Notes: a model not told the origin generated them from the sequence alone. Positions 1 through 6,981 are shown, counted from the first letter of the stretch. The stretch: DNA of 8,776 nt from an uncultured Collinsella sp. (GCA_900757465.1 CAAENY010000051.1:1-8776); one strand, 5' to 3'. Translations and numbers: made by a program.

Positions 1-687
1 CTACCTCCTTTGGTTGATGAGGTCCTCGATTATCGAGACGACCTCATCGATGGTGTGGGCGGTGGAGTCAACGTGCACGGCGTCCTCGGCGGGCACGAGT
101 GGGGCGACCTCGCGGCTGCTGTCGAGCTTGTCGCGCTGCTTAAGGGCGTCGAGGGTCTCGTCGACCTCGGCCTCGAGCTGCTCGGACGTGAGCGGCTGGG
201 CGTCGTTTTGGTGACGCTGCAGCACGCGGCGGCGGGCGCGCTCGCGCGGGTCGGCGGTCAGGAAGACCTTGACTTGCGCGTTAGGGAACACGACGGTGCC
301 GATGTCGCGACCCTCGGCCACGATATCGCGGTCCTCGGCGGCGCGGCGCTGATGGATGAGCATGGCGGCGCGCACGCCCGGATAGGCCGAGACCTTGGAG
401 ACGTTGGCGTCCACCTGTGGGGTGCGGATGGCGGCCGAAGCGTCCTGGCCGTCAATGGTCAGGCGCGTATCCTCGCCGGTGCCGTTGGTAAAGCGAATCT
501 CGATCTGCTCGGCGAGGGCGTCGATGGCCGCCTCGTCGTCCAGGTCGATGCCGCGGTCGAGCGCGGCGAAGGTGACGGCGCGATACATAGCGCCCGTGTC
601 GAGCTTGTTAAAGCCCAGCTGGCGGGCGATCTCCTTGGCGATGGTGGACTTGCCGGAACCGGCGGGGCCGTCGATGGCGACGATCAT
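1..687 (-). CDS. cmk: Cytidylate kinase (CMP/dCMP kinase)
   Basis: This cytoplasmic enzyme transfers phosphate from ATP to CMP or dCMP, giving CDP or dCDP for nucleotide supply and CMP salvage. The 228-residue length is normal for bacterial Cmk. Visible motifs are the P-loop GPAGSGKST (residues 7-15), LDTGAMYR (29-36), EGRDIGT (125-131), TADPRERARRR in the lid region (144-154) and RDKLDSSR (185-192), all hallmarks of the family. The ATG at 685-687 follows a GGAAG-type SD at good spacing. The stop codon TAG occupies the first three bases of the window, so the gene is complete. It is the last visible member of the cluster, 66 nt after rluB. I see no promoter in that gap, so co-transcription with rluB is likely. 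The last Gln-Arg-Arg codons double as an SD for the next gene. Confidence 0.96.
   Translation of the reverse strand: MIVAIDGPAGSGKSTIAKEIARQLGFNKLDTGAMYRAVTFAALDRGIDLDDEAAIDALAEQIEIRFTNGTGEDTRLTIDGQDASAAIRTPQVDANVSKVSAYPGVRAAMLIHQRRAAEDRDIVAEGRDIGTVVFPNAQVKVFLTADPRERARRRVLQRHQNDAQPLTSEQLEAEVDETLDALKQRDKLDSSREVAPLVPAEDAVHVDSTAHTIDEVVSIIEDLINQRR
4..11 (-). promoter_or_regulatory. SD for a gene beyond the left edge
   Basis: On the minus strand the last codons of cmk read AAAGGAGG directly before the stop TAG. This is an almost full complement of the 16S rRNA 3' end. At this spacing the next gene should start within a few nucleotides of, or overlap, the cmk stop, just outside the window. That implies translational coupling. 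The identity of that gene cannot be seen. Confidence 0.6.
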
Positions 688-753
688 GCAATGCTTCCTT
701 TCGATGATTGACGTGCTGGTATGGTTCGCGGGCGTTAGGGCGCGGCGGGTTGC

Positions 754-1719
754 CTAGCCCGTGTAGCGCTCGCGGTAGGTGTTGCGCTTGGGTGCGGAGC
801 CGTGGCTGCCGTGGTGACGCGTGCGGCTGGAAGGCGTGTCTTGGGGCTTGCCGCCGTTGCACTTGGCGCTCGCCTGCTTGGGCGGGATGCCGCCGCTTTT
901 GAGGATCTGTACCTCGCGCTCGGTGAGCTCGCGCCACGAGCCCTTGGCCACGTCCTTGAGCTCCAGGCCGGCAAAGTTGCAGCGATGCAGACGGATTACC
1001 GGATGGTGAATCTTGCTCAACATGCGCTTAACTTGATTCTTGCGACCCTCGCGGATGATGACCTCCACGGCGGTGGTACCAGGCTTGACGCCCTGGGGAG
1101 CTACGGCCTCGGCCTCGCGTGCGGTGATGACGCGGCAGATTGCCGGCTGGCACAGGCCGTCATCGAGCTCGATGCCACGGCGGAGCGGTTCTAGATCGCG
1201 GTCGGACAGACTGCCGTCCACGAGTGCCTGGTAGGTCTTATAGACATGCTTGCTGGGGTGCAGCAGGTCCTGTGACAGGTCGCCGTCGGTGGTAAAGAGC
1301 AAAAGGCCCGTGGTGTCACGGTCCAGGCGGCCCACCGGGAACAGTCCCGGAAAGCGGTCGCGGGGGACCAGATCGGCCACACAAGGGCGCTCCCGCGGAT
1401 CGCTCATGGTGGTGAGGTAGCCGGTCGGCTTGTAGAGCATCAGGTATACGGCGCCCTGGTTGAGCTTGACGGGCATGCCGTCGACCTCGATGTGGTCGCG
1501 GTCGACGTCGACCTTGGTGCCCAGCTCGGTCGCGACCTGGCCGTTGACGGTCACGCGGCCGGCGGTCATCAGGTCCTCCGAGCCGCGGCGGCTCGCCACG
1601 CCCGCACGTGCCAAAAAGCGCTGCAGGCGCATGGTGTGCTGATAGACGGGCTGGGCGTCGGTTGCGGGTGCCGCGTTGCCCACGGTGCACGTCTCCCCTA
1701 CTTCGTTAGTCCTCGTCAT
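754..1719 (-). CDS. rluB: rRNA pseudouridine synthase, RsuA/RluB/E/F family
   Basis: This enzyme isomerises uridine to pseudouridine in rRNA. RluB members act on helix 93 of 23S rRNA (U2605 in E. coli). The predicted protein has 321 residues. An N-terminal S4 RNA-binding domain (about 30-80, beginning MRLQRFLARAGVASRR) precedes the catalytic domain. That domain shows YKPTG (about 97-100), GRLDRDTTGLLL with catalytic Asp133 (130-141) and EGRKNQVKRM (224-233). The last ~40 residues are a basic, low-complexity tail. The ORF is open further upstream, but I chose the ATG at 1719. It has a GGAGG SD six nt away and overlaps the scpB stop by 14 nt. The later ATG at 1632 starts the S4 domain but lacks an SD. 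RluB rather than RsuA is favoured by the scpA-scpB neighbourhood; the exact target uridine is inference. Confidence 0.92.
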   Translation of the reverse strand: MTRTNEVGETCTVGNAAPATDAQPVYQHTMRLQRFLARAGVASRRGSEDLMTAGRVTVNGQVATELGTKVDVDRDHIEVDGMPVKLNQGAVYLMLYKPTGYLTTMSDPRERPCVADLVPRDRFPGLFPVGRLDRDTTGLLLFTTDGDLSQDLLHPSKHVYKTYQALVDGSLSDRDLEPLRRGIELDDGLCQPAICRVITAREAEAVAPQGVKPGTTAVEVIIREGRKNQVKRMLSKIHHPVIRLHRCNFAGLELKDVAKGSWRELTEREVQILKSGGIPPKQASAKCNGGKPQDTPSSRTRHHGSHGSAPKRNTYRERYTG

Positions 1720-2425
1720 GCAAATCCTCCGAGGTCTCGTCGATGTCCAGCGTATCCTCGTCCTCGACTGCCGCAACATCGGTATCGAGCAGTTCGCGCT
1801 CTTCGTCCAGGTCTTCGGCCTGCTCCTCGAGCGTGGACTGAATGCTGCGGCCGCTTAGACGCTCGCGGATAAACTGGCGCGACTGCTCGTCGGGGGCAAA
1901 CTGCTCCAGATCGGGCAGGTCGCGGGTGGAGCGCAGGCCGAACTTTTCCAAGAAGGCGTTGGTCGTGCCGTAGTTGATGGCCTGACCGCGCTGGGGGTCA
2001 CGGCCGAGCTCGCGCACCAGACCCTTGTCAACGAGCGACGCGATGACGCCGTCGGAGTTGACGCCGCGGATGCCCTTGACCACCTCGCGCGTCACGGGCT
2101 GGTGGTAGGCGATCACGGCCAGGGTTTCGAGCGCCGCCTGCGACAGCTTTTGCGTGTCCCAGCTCAACACATAGGCCTCGACCACGTCGTGGTAGGCGGG
2201 GGGCGTGAACAGGCGCCAACCGCCGGCGACCTCGCGCAGCTGAAAGCCGCGGTTGGCCTCCTCGTACTCAACCTTGAGCTCGGCGAGCAGCGACGCGCAC
2301 TCGCCGGGGGCGATATCCAGTGCGCCGGCCAGCGCGGGCGCACTCACCGGGTCGCTCGACACCAGCAGCAGTGCCTCGAGGGCGCCTTTAAGGCTGTTTG
2401 CCTCCAGCGTGGAAAGGGTTGACAT
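1706..2425 (-). CDS. scpB: Segregation and condensation protein B
   Basis: ScpB dimerises and binds the ScpA kleisin, regulating the SMC-ScpAB condensin that organises and segregates the nucleoid. The 239-residue protein has two winged-helix domains. The first (about 10-85) contains LKGALEALLLVSSDPVS. The second (about 93-165) contains the family signature SQAALETLAVIAYHQPVTR (95-113) followed by GVNSDGVIASLVDKGLV (121-137). Residues 198-239 form a strongly acidic tail (EDEDTLDIDETSEDLHDED at the end). This makes the protein longer than the compact ~200-residue form typical of Bacillus. The ATG at 2425 has an AGGAG SD that overlaps the scpA stop, with only 11 nt between the genes. The 3' end overlaps the rluB start by 14 nt. 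Tight co-translation with scpA and rluB is expected. Confidence 0.95.
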   Translation of the reverse strand: MSTLSTLEANSLKGALEALLLVSSDPVSAPALAGALDIAPGECASLLAELKVEYEEANRGFQLREVAGGWRLFTPPAYHDVVEAYVLSWDTQKLSQAALETLAVIAYHQPVTREVVKGIRGVNSDGVIASLVDKGLVRELGRDPQRGQAINYGTTNAFLEKFGLRSTRDLPDLEQFAPDEQSRQFIRERLSGRSIQSTLEEQAEDLDEERELLDTDVAAVEDEDTLDIDETSEDLHDED

Positions 2426-2436
2426 GGTTGCGGCTC

Positions 2437-3249
2437 CTATTCGGTGAGCTCGGGGCCCTCGCCGGGCACATAGGCCTCGGCGCCCTCGACGCGGTTGATT
2501 TGAATGGTTCCAAAGATCTCGTCCTGGCTCAGCGTGAGCGAGCCGCGCTTGGCGAGCTCGAGCATGGCCAGGAAGGTGACGACGAGCTGCTCGGTGGTGG
2601 CATCGCCGTCCAACAGCTCGCGGAAAGTGCAGGTTTGGTGCGCCATGGTAAAGCGGTCGACCGAGGCCACCGTCAGGTCGAGCGGTACGCGATGCGGCGC
2701 CACGTGCTCGGCCTCCAGCAGGAAGGTCTGGCGCTTGCCGTCCAGGTCGGCGCAGATGACGGCGAGGCCGCGCAGGGTGATACCGGCCAGGTAGTCGGGC
2801 ATAAGGCCCAAAAACTCGGGGTCGGGGCCGGCCACACGCGGGTGCATGCGGCTTTCGGCCTGCATGCGGGCACCGAGGGCCGCAGCCGCGCCCTTAAACT
2901 GCTTGTAGGCAATCAGGCGCTGGATCAGGACCTCGCGCAGGGCGTCGCCGTCGAGTGTGCTGAGCTCCTCGAGGTCTTCGTCGAACTCGTCATCGTCGTC
3001 ATCGGCTTTGCGCGGTGTCTCCTGGGGGACCAGCGAGGCGGCCTTGATGTCCAAAAGGGTTGCCGCGACCAGCAAAAAGTCGCTCGCCACGTCCAGGTCC
3101 AGCGCCTCGATGCGCTCGGCCTCGGCCAGGTATTGCTCGGCCACCTCGCTGATGGAGATGGCGCCGATATCTACTTTTTGGCGGGTTACCAACTGCAGCA
3201 GCAGGTCGAACGGTCCGCTGTAGACCTGCGTCGACACGCGATACGACAT
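2437..3249 (-). CDS. scpA: Segregation and condensation protein A (kleisin)
   Basis: ScpA bridges the two SMC heads, closes the condensin ring and recruits ScpB. The 270-residue protein begins with the typical kleisin N-terminus: YSGPFDLLLQLV (10-21), the DIGAISISEVAEQYL region (27-41) and DFLLVAATLLDIKAASLVP (57-75). This part binds the SMC neck. An acidic stretch (ADDDDDEFDEDLEE, 82-95) follows as a likely flexible linker. The C-terminal winged helix that contacts the SMC head lies at about 200-255 (LVVTFLAMLELAKRGSL, 222-238). The ATG at 3249 has an excellent SD (AAAGGAGGT, about six nt upstream). The 84-nt gap to the preceding protease gene is the largest break in the cluster and could hold a promoter or RNA processing site; I see no convincing promoter there. 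Confidence 0.95.
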   Translation of the reverse strand: MSYRVSTQVYSGPFDLLLQLVTRQKVDIGAISISEVAEQYLAEAERIEALDLDVASDFLLVAATLLDIKAASLVPQETPRKADDDDDEFDEDLEELSTLDGDALREVLIQRLIAYKQFKGAAAALGARMQAESRMHPRVAGPDPEFLGLMPDYLAGITLRGLAVICADLDGKRQTFLLEAEHVAPHRVPLDLTVASVDRFTMAHQTCTFRELLDGDATTEQLVVTFLAMLELAKRGSLTLSQDEIFGTIQINRVEGAEAYVPGEGPELTE

Positions 3250-3299
3250 CTTCGACCTCCTTTGACGGCGCCTTCGCGGCGCGGTTTGGGTGCATGTTA

Positions 3300-3318
3300 C
3301 GACCGTTTTGCACGGTCG
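3300..3318 (-). other. Small hairpin between protease gene and scpA
   Basis: CGACCGT and ACGGTCG form a perfect 7-bp stem around a 5-nt loop, starting 15 nt after the protease stop codon. No U-run follows on the minus strand, so it is not a standard intrinsic terminator. It could be an mRNA 3'-end stabiliser, a weak pause site or chance. A second short stem (GCGCC/GGCGC) lies nearer the scpA SD but does not cover it. Confidence 0.3.
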
Positions 3319-3333
3319 ACCTGTAAGTTTACC

Positions 3334-4017
3334 TTAGATGCCGGCGATTGCGAAGTTGAGCAGCTGCTCAGCTAGGGGATACACGGTAACGTCGAAATAG
3401 CGGCCGATCACATCGATGCCGGTCCACATGGGCAGCAGGTACAGAACCAGGATGAGAATGGGCATAGCGTATTGCTGAAGGCGGTAGTAGTTGGCGAGCG
3501 CCTTGCCTTTAAGGAACGGCACAATGATCGAAGAGCCGTCGAGCGGCGGGATCGGGATGAGGTTAAAAAACGCAAGCGACAGGTTGACCACGATAAACGT
3601 GGCGCCGAAGTTCATGATCTGCGATGCCACGGCAAAGGACATGCTGGTGTAGAGGCTGCCACAGGTCAGGCGCATGAGGGTGGCTGCAAGACACGCGAGT
3701 GCGATGTTCGATGCGGGGCCGGCAACGCTCACCAGGACCTCGTCGCGCTTGGGGTGCTTGAGGTTGTTGAGGTAGACAGGCACGGGCTTGGCGAAGGCGA
3801 ATACGGGACCGCCGGCGGCAAGCATAAGCAGCGGCAGGATGATGGTGCCAAACGGATCGATGTGGTTGAGCGGGTTGAGCGACACGCGGCCGCGCGAACG
3901 CGCCGTCTTATCGCCGAGCGCCCAGGCCGCGGCGGCGTGCGCGCTCTCGTGAATGACGATGCCAACGATGACGGCGACGGCGCTGGCGAGCAGGTTCATG
4001 AGGTAGCTGCTGGACAT
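3334..4017 (-). CDS. Site-2 protease family (M50) membrane metalloprotease
   Basis: The predicted 227-residue integral membrane protein belongs to the compact, PDZ-less bacterial branch of the M50/S2P-like proteases. These are zinc enzymes that cut within membranes; the physiological substrates of this branch are mostly unknown. The zinc motif HESAH (23-27) lies in the first transmembrane segment. It is followed by the family-typical RGRVSLNPLNHIDPFGT (42-58). The third-ligand motif NLIPIPPLDGS (152-162, ligand Asp160) is intact, so catalysis looks possible. Further hydrophobic segments lie at about 58-76, 95-117, 138-156 and 178-200. The ATG at 4017 has a GGGGAG SD and starts nine nt after the small membrane-protein gene. 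I know of M50 genes beside scpAB in other Gram-positives, so the position is conserved, but that does not by itself define a role in segregation. Confidence 0.9.
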   Translation of the reverse strand: MSSSYLMNLLASAVAVIVGIVIHESAHAAAAWALGDKTARSRGRVSLNPLNHIDPFGTIILPLLMLAAGGPVFAFAKPVPVYLNNLKHPKRDEVLVSVAGPASNIALACLAATLMRLTCGSLYTSMSFAVASQIMNFGATFIVVNLSLAFFNLIPIPPLDGSSIIVPFLKGKALANYYRLQQYAMPILILVLYLLPMWTGIDVIGRYFDVTVYPLAEQLLNFAIAGI

Positions 4018-4026
4018 GGTGCTCCC

Positions 4027-4293
4027 CTAGCGGACGCGGCGCGAGGCGCGCGTGAGCAGGTAGTCGGCCACAAACAGGATGACGGCCACGACGGAGTAAT
4101 CCAAGCGGAACACACCGCCAAAGGGCGAGGTGATGACGCCGTAGCCGGCGATGGCACTCGGCAGTGCGCGAGAAAGCTCGACGACAAAGCCGACGATCTG
4201 CAGCTTGGCGGTCAGGCCGCTAAAGCACAGCAGTACGGTCATCGCGCTCATAAAGATGCCGCAGATGCGGCACGCGATGGCGGTGATGCTCAT
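4027..4293 (-). CDS. Small two-helix membrane protein, unknown function
   Basis: I do not recognise this 88-residue protein. It has a hydrophobic N-terminal helix (about 4-25, including GIFMSAMTVLLCF), a moderately hydrophobic middle (31-56) and a second clear membrane helix (about 66-80, YSVVAVILFVADYLL). It ends in a basic tail, TRASRRVR. The positive tail suggests that the C-terminus is cytoplasmic. The start is uncertain. ATG at 4293 is given, but a GTG at 4299 has better spacing to the AAGG that follows the ABC-F stop, which would make it 90 residues. The frame stays open further upstream into the ABC-F gene, but that part has no membrane character. It sits 16 nt after the ABC-F gene and nine nt before the protease gene, so a shared transcript and a functional link to the protease are reasonable guesses. 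Confidence 0.75.
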   Translation of the reverse strand: MSITAIACRICGIFMSAMTVLLCFSGLTAKLQIVGFVVELSRALPSAIAGYGVITSPFGGVFRLDYSVVAVILFVADYLLTRASRRVR

Positions 4294-4309
4294 CGCCACG
4301 GCAGCAGCC

Positions 4310-6340
4310 TTACGAGAGTTCACGCGCGGTCTCCTCTTCGATCTGGGTGGAAAGCTCGAGCCATTCATCCTCGAGCTTGGGCAGCTCTTGCTTAAGGCCG
4401 TTATATTCCCCCAGCGCGGCGTTGAACTTGTCCTGATCGGCATAAAGCTCTTCGCTTGCCATCAATTCCATAAGCTCGTCATAGCGGGCGCGCTTTTTGT
4501 CGAGCTCCGCCTCGATCTTCTTGAGCTGGTTGCGCACGCCCTTGAGCTTTTTGTTGAGCGCGGCGCGGGCCTGGGCCTCGGCGCGCTTCTGCTCCTTGGT
4601 CTTTTTGCCCTCTGCAGGCTTGGAAACGACGGCGGGCGCATCGGGTTGGGCCGCGGTGACCTTGGCGGACTTGGCCGTGGCCGGTGTGCTCTCCCCTGCT
4701 GCCTCGGCGGCGCGGGCCGCGAGGTCCTCGCGCTTGTAGAGATAGTAGTCGTAATCGCCGTCGTAGACCGTGACCTTGCCGTCGCGGATGTCGATGACGC
4801 GGTTGGCCACAGCGCGTACTAGGTGCTCGTCGTGGCTGATCAGCACGATGGTGCCGGGGAAGTTTTGCAGGGCGTTCTCGAGCATGTCCACCGAGTCGAT
4901 GTCCAGGTGGTTGGTGGGCTCGTCCAGGCACAGAAGCGCCTCGGGGGCCACGAGCATTTTGGCGAGCGCTAGGCGCGCCTTTTCGCCACCGGAGAGGACG
5001 CGAACCTGCTTCTCGATGGAATCGTTGTCGCTAAACAGGAAGGCGCCCAGCAAGCTGCGCTGCTGCGGCACGGTCCACTTGGGCGTGACGGTGTCGATCT
5101 CTTGCAGGACGGTGTTGGACTCGGTCATGCCTTCGAGCGCGTGCTGGGCGTAGTAGGCCACGCCCACGTTGGTGCCCAGGTCGCGGGTGCCGGTGGTGGG
5201 CGGCTCTAGGCCGGCGAGGATCTTCATGAGGGTGGACTTGCCGGCGCCGTTGGGGCCGACGAGTGCCACGTGCTCGCCGCGGTAGAGCTTAAGATCGATG
5301 TCGCTGTAGATGTGCTTGTCGCCGTAGGACTTGGATACGCCCTCGAGGCCCACGACCATATCGCCGGAGCGCGGTGGGTCGGGAAACTTAAAGTCGATGT
5401 GCTTGTGGCCCTCGGGCAGGATGACAAGCTCCTTTTTGATCTGCTCGATCTTGCGGATGCGCTCCTGGGCCTGGGCGGCCTTGGTGGGCTTATAGCGGAA
5501 CTTGTCGACGAAGACCTGCATGTGGGCGATGTCGCGCTCCTGGGCGGCGCGCTTGGCGCGCATCTGCTCCAGGTTGTCCTCGCGTTGTTTGAGGTAGCTG
5601 CTGTAGTTGCCGGTGTAGGTGGTAACGCGACGGTTTTCGAGTGCGGCGACGTGGTCGACGCAGGCGTCCATGAAGGCGCGGTCGTGGCTGACGATGAGTA
5701 CGGCGCCGTCGTAGTTGGCGATAAAGCCGCGTAGCCACTGGACGCTCTCGAGGTCCAGGTGGTTAGTGGGCTCGTCCAGCAGCAGCAGGTCGGGGTGGCG
5801 CAGGAAGAGCTTGGCGAGCGCGATGCGCATCTGCCAGCCGCCCGAGAACTCGGAGCACGGGCGCTCAAAGTCGGTGACCTTAAAGCCCAGGCCAGATAGG
5901 ATCTTGCGGGCGTTGCTCTCGAGCTCGTAGCCGCCCAGGTGCTCAAAGCGGTCCTGGACCTGTCCGTACTCGTTGAGGAGCGCGTCGACATCCTTCCCCT
6001 GTTCGGAGAGCTCGGTGATCTGGGCCTGCAGCTCGTTGGCGCGCTCGCCCATGCGGCGAATTTCCTTGGCGGCCGCCATGACCTCGGCAAGGATGGTGGT
6101 GTCCTTGTGCTCCAGGTTGGTTTCCTGCTCTAGGTAGCCTACCTGGCAGTCCTTTGCGTACTGGATCTGGCCGGCGTCGGGGCTGTCGATGCCCATGATG
6201 ATCTTGAGCATGGTGGTTTTGCCGGCGCCGTTGGGTCCCACGAGCGCAAAACGCTCGCCGGGGTTGATCTGGAAGGACGCGCCACTAAAGAGGACGCGCG
6301 CGCCGAAGCTTTTTTCGATCTTGTCGACCAGGAGGATCAT
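4310..6340 (-). CDS. ABC-F family ATPase (translation factor type)
   Basis: ABC-F proteins are soluble twin-ATPase factors that bind the ribosomal E site and relieve stalled or stuck translation; they do not transport. The 676-residue protein has two complete ABC cassettes. Cassette 1 has Walker A GPNGAGKT (35-42), signature FSGGWQMR (165-172) and Walker B LLLLDEPTNHLD (185-196). Cassette 2 has Walker A GPNGAGKS (362-369), signature LSGGEKARLALAKML (449-463) and Walker B LLCLDEPTNHLD (469-480). The interdomain linker (about 240-325), with KFRYKPTKAAQAQERIRKIE (280-299), is the tRNA-contacting region. An Ala/Pro-rich stretch (545-578) leads to a charged coiled-coil C-terminal domain (about 580-672). 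This layout fits housekeeping YdiF/Uup-like members; an antibiotic-resistance role is possible but nothing here shows it. The start ATG at 6340 has an AAAGGCGG SD. Transcription may come from read-through of the tRNA-Ala unit, since I see no promoter in the 31-nt gap. Confidence 0.95.
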   Translation of the reverse strand: MILLVDKIEKSFGARVLFSGASFQINPGERFALVGPNGAGKTTMLKIIMGIDSPDAGQIQYAKDCQVGYLEQETNLEHKDTTILAEVMAAAKEIRRMGERANELQAQITELSEQGKDVDALLNEYGQVQDRFEHLGGYELESNARKILSGLGFKVTDFERPCSEFSGGWQMRIALAKLFLRHPDLLLLDEPTNHLDLESVQWLRGFIANYDGAVLIVSHDRAFMDACVDHVAALENRRVTTYTGNYSSYLKQREDNLEQMRAKRAAQERDIAHMQVFVDKFRYKPTKAAQAQERIRKIEQIKKELVILPEGHKHIDFKFPDPPRSGDMVVGLEGVSKSYGDKHIYSDIDLKLYRGEHVALVGPNGAGKSTLMKILAGLEPPTTGTRDLGTNVGVAYYAQHALEGMTESNTVLQEIDTVTPKWTVPQQRSLLGAFLFSDNDSIEKQVRVLSGGEKARLALAKMLVAPEALLCLDEPTNHLDIDSVDMLENALQNFPGTIVLISHDEHLVRAVANRVIDIRDGKVTVYDGDYDYYLYKREDLAARAAEAAGESTPATAKSAKVTAAQPDAPAVVSKPAEGKKTKEQKRAEAQARAALNKKLKGVRNQLKKIEAELDKKRARYDELMELMASEELYADQDKFNAALGEYNGLKQELPKLEDEWLELSTQIEEETARELS

Positions 6341-6371
6341 GGTGCCGCCTTTGACCTTGTGTGCCTATATG

Positions 6372-6400
6372 AAAAAAGGCCCCAACTTGCGTTGGAGCCT
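6372..6400 (-). terminator. Intrinsic terminator of the tRNA-Ala unit
   Basis: On the minus strand AGGCTCCAAC and GTTGGGGCCT form a 10-bp stem (one G-U pair) closed by a GCAA tetraloop, followed at once by six U residues. It begins 15 nt after the tRNA 3' end and finishes 31 nt before the ABC-F start codon. It can therefore act both as the tRNA terminator and as an attenuating barrier for the downstream cluster. Confidence 0.9.
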
Positions 6401-6415
6401 CATTCAATGCTCGGG

Positions 6416-6488
6416 TGGAGACGAGGGGGATCGAACCCCTGACCTCTTGACTGCCAGTCAAGCGCTCTCCCAGCTGAGCTACGCCCCC
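6416..6488 (-). tRNA. tRNA-Ala (anticodon GGC)
   Basis: A complete 73-nt cloverleaf can be drawn. The acceptor stem is GGGGGCG/CGTCTCC with the G3-U70 wobble that identifies alanine tRNAs. The D arm is GCTC/GAGC, and the anticodon stem CTTGA/TCAAG has loop CTGGCAG (anticodon GGC, reading GCC). The variable loop is AGGTC, the T arm is AGGGG-TTCGATC-CCCCT and the discriminator is A73. The DNA after the discriminator reads CCC rather than CCA, so the terminal A must come from the CCA-adding enzyme after processing. Confidence 0.97.
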
Positions 6489-6500
6489 GTGCGAAGAAGT

Positions 6501-6529
6501 ACTATACGGGAACTCGGACGGCGATGCAA
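6501..6529 (-). promoter_or_regulatory. Promoter of tRNA-Ala
   Basis: On the minus strand a -10 hexamer TATAGT (6501-6506) lies exactly 17 bp from a -35-like TTGCAT (6524-6529). The -10 ends 12 nt before the tRNA 5' end, giving a leader of only a few nucleotides, as is usual for tRNA genes. The -10 is a good match; the -35 matches in the first three bases. Confidence 0.65.
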
Positions 6530-6539
6530 GGACAATTTT

Positions 6540-6767
6540 GGAAAAACTTTCCGGAGGTGCGGGCGCCGCTGGGACGAGAGCGCGGCACGGACTCGAGGGC
6601 AAGGGACCCGCGATGCCGGATCCGGCCCGCGGGGCGCGCCCAGGGCATCTCGGGTTCCGCCGCTCGCCGGTTTTCGCTTCCACCCCACGGGCCGCCATCC
6701 GCCCAACGACCATCCCGCCGGCGCCGGGCCCATTATCGGGGCCAATCGCGCTCCCGCCGACCCGGCG
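6540..6767. other. GC-rich gene-free stretch
   Basis: No believable gene lies here on either strand. Long frames exist only because the DNA is poor in A and T; they read as Arg/Pro/Gly/Ala-rich sequence with no recognisable domain, and some run across the tRNA and its promoter. A spot count at 6601-6660 gives 47 G+C of 60. Only short stems are seen, for example GCCG-acc-CGGC at 6756-6766 and GGCCC/GGGCC at 6727-6743. It may belong to the same repeat-bearing intergenic unit as the inverted repeat that follows. Confidence 0.5.
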
Positions 6768-6929
6768 ATTTCAAAACCATGCCGGTTTACGGGGCCAGGC
6801 CGGGAACCCCCGAGCATGCCGTAATCGGTAAAATCAAAACCGCAGGTAGACGACTTGCGCATTCAGCGAAATGCAGGGTATGGACGGCCGGTCCGGGTCC
6901 AGCCCCGTAATCCGGCGTAGTTTTGAAAT
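6768..6929. repeat. 162-bp imperfect inverted-repeat element
   Basis: Two 37-bp arms (6768-6804 and 6893-6929) match as inverted copies at 30 of 37 positions. The outer 10 bp, ATTTCAAAAC, are identical and the next segment shares GCCGG, TTACGGGGC and CC-GG blocks. The interior is 88 bp. No matching target-site duplication is obvious at the edges (GGCG against GATA). It lies 52 bp past the stop codon of the accessory gene and before the tRNA-Ala promoter. It could be a non-autonomous mobile element of the MITE type, a multi-copy intergenic repeat or a structured transcript end. The match itself is seen; the nature is inference. Confidence 0.75.
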
Positions 6930-6981
6930 GATACTAATTCACTAGCAGGAAAACTAGGTCGTTCTAGCGCCTTGTTGCCGG

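Noticed and set aside
10..711. Long plus-strand frame opposite cmk
   Set aside because: It is a mirror of codon bias in cmk; the minus-strand product has every Cmk motif.
3250..3333. Terminator or promoter between the protease gene and scpA
   Set aside because: The hairpin lacks a U-run and no -35/-10 pair has acceptable spacing, so only the hairpin is reported.
6479..6862. Open frame of 127 codons on the minus strand
   Set aside because: It runs through the inverted repeat, the GC-rich stretch and the tRNA-Ala promoter into the tRNA gene, has no SD and shows no domain. It is best explained by absence of stop codons in GC-rich DNA.
6768..6929. CRISPR array
   Set aside because: Repeats here are few, imperfect and in mixed orientation, without regular spacers.
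6921..6946. Possible attachment-site copy of the tRNA-Val 3' end (GATAC...ATTC similarity)
   Set aside because: The similarity is about a dozen bases with a gap and no integrase gene is present, so it is within chance.
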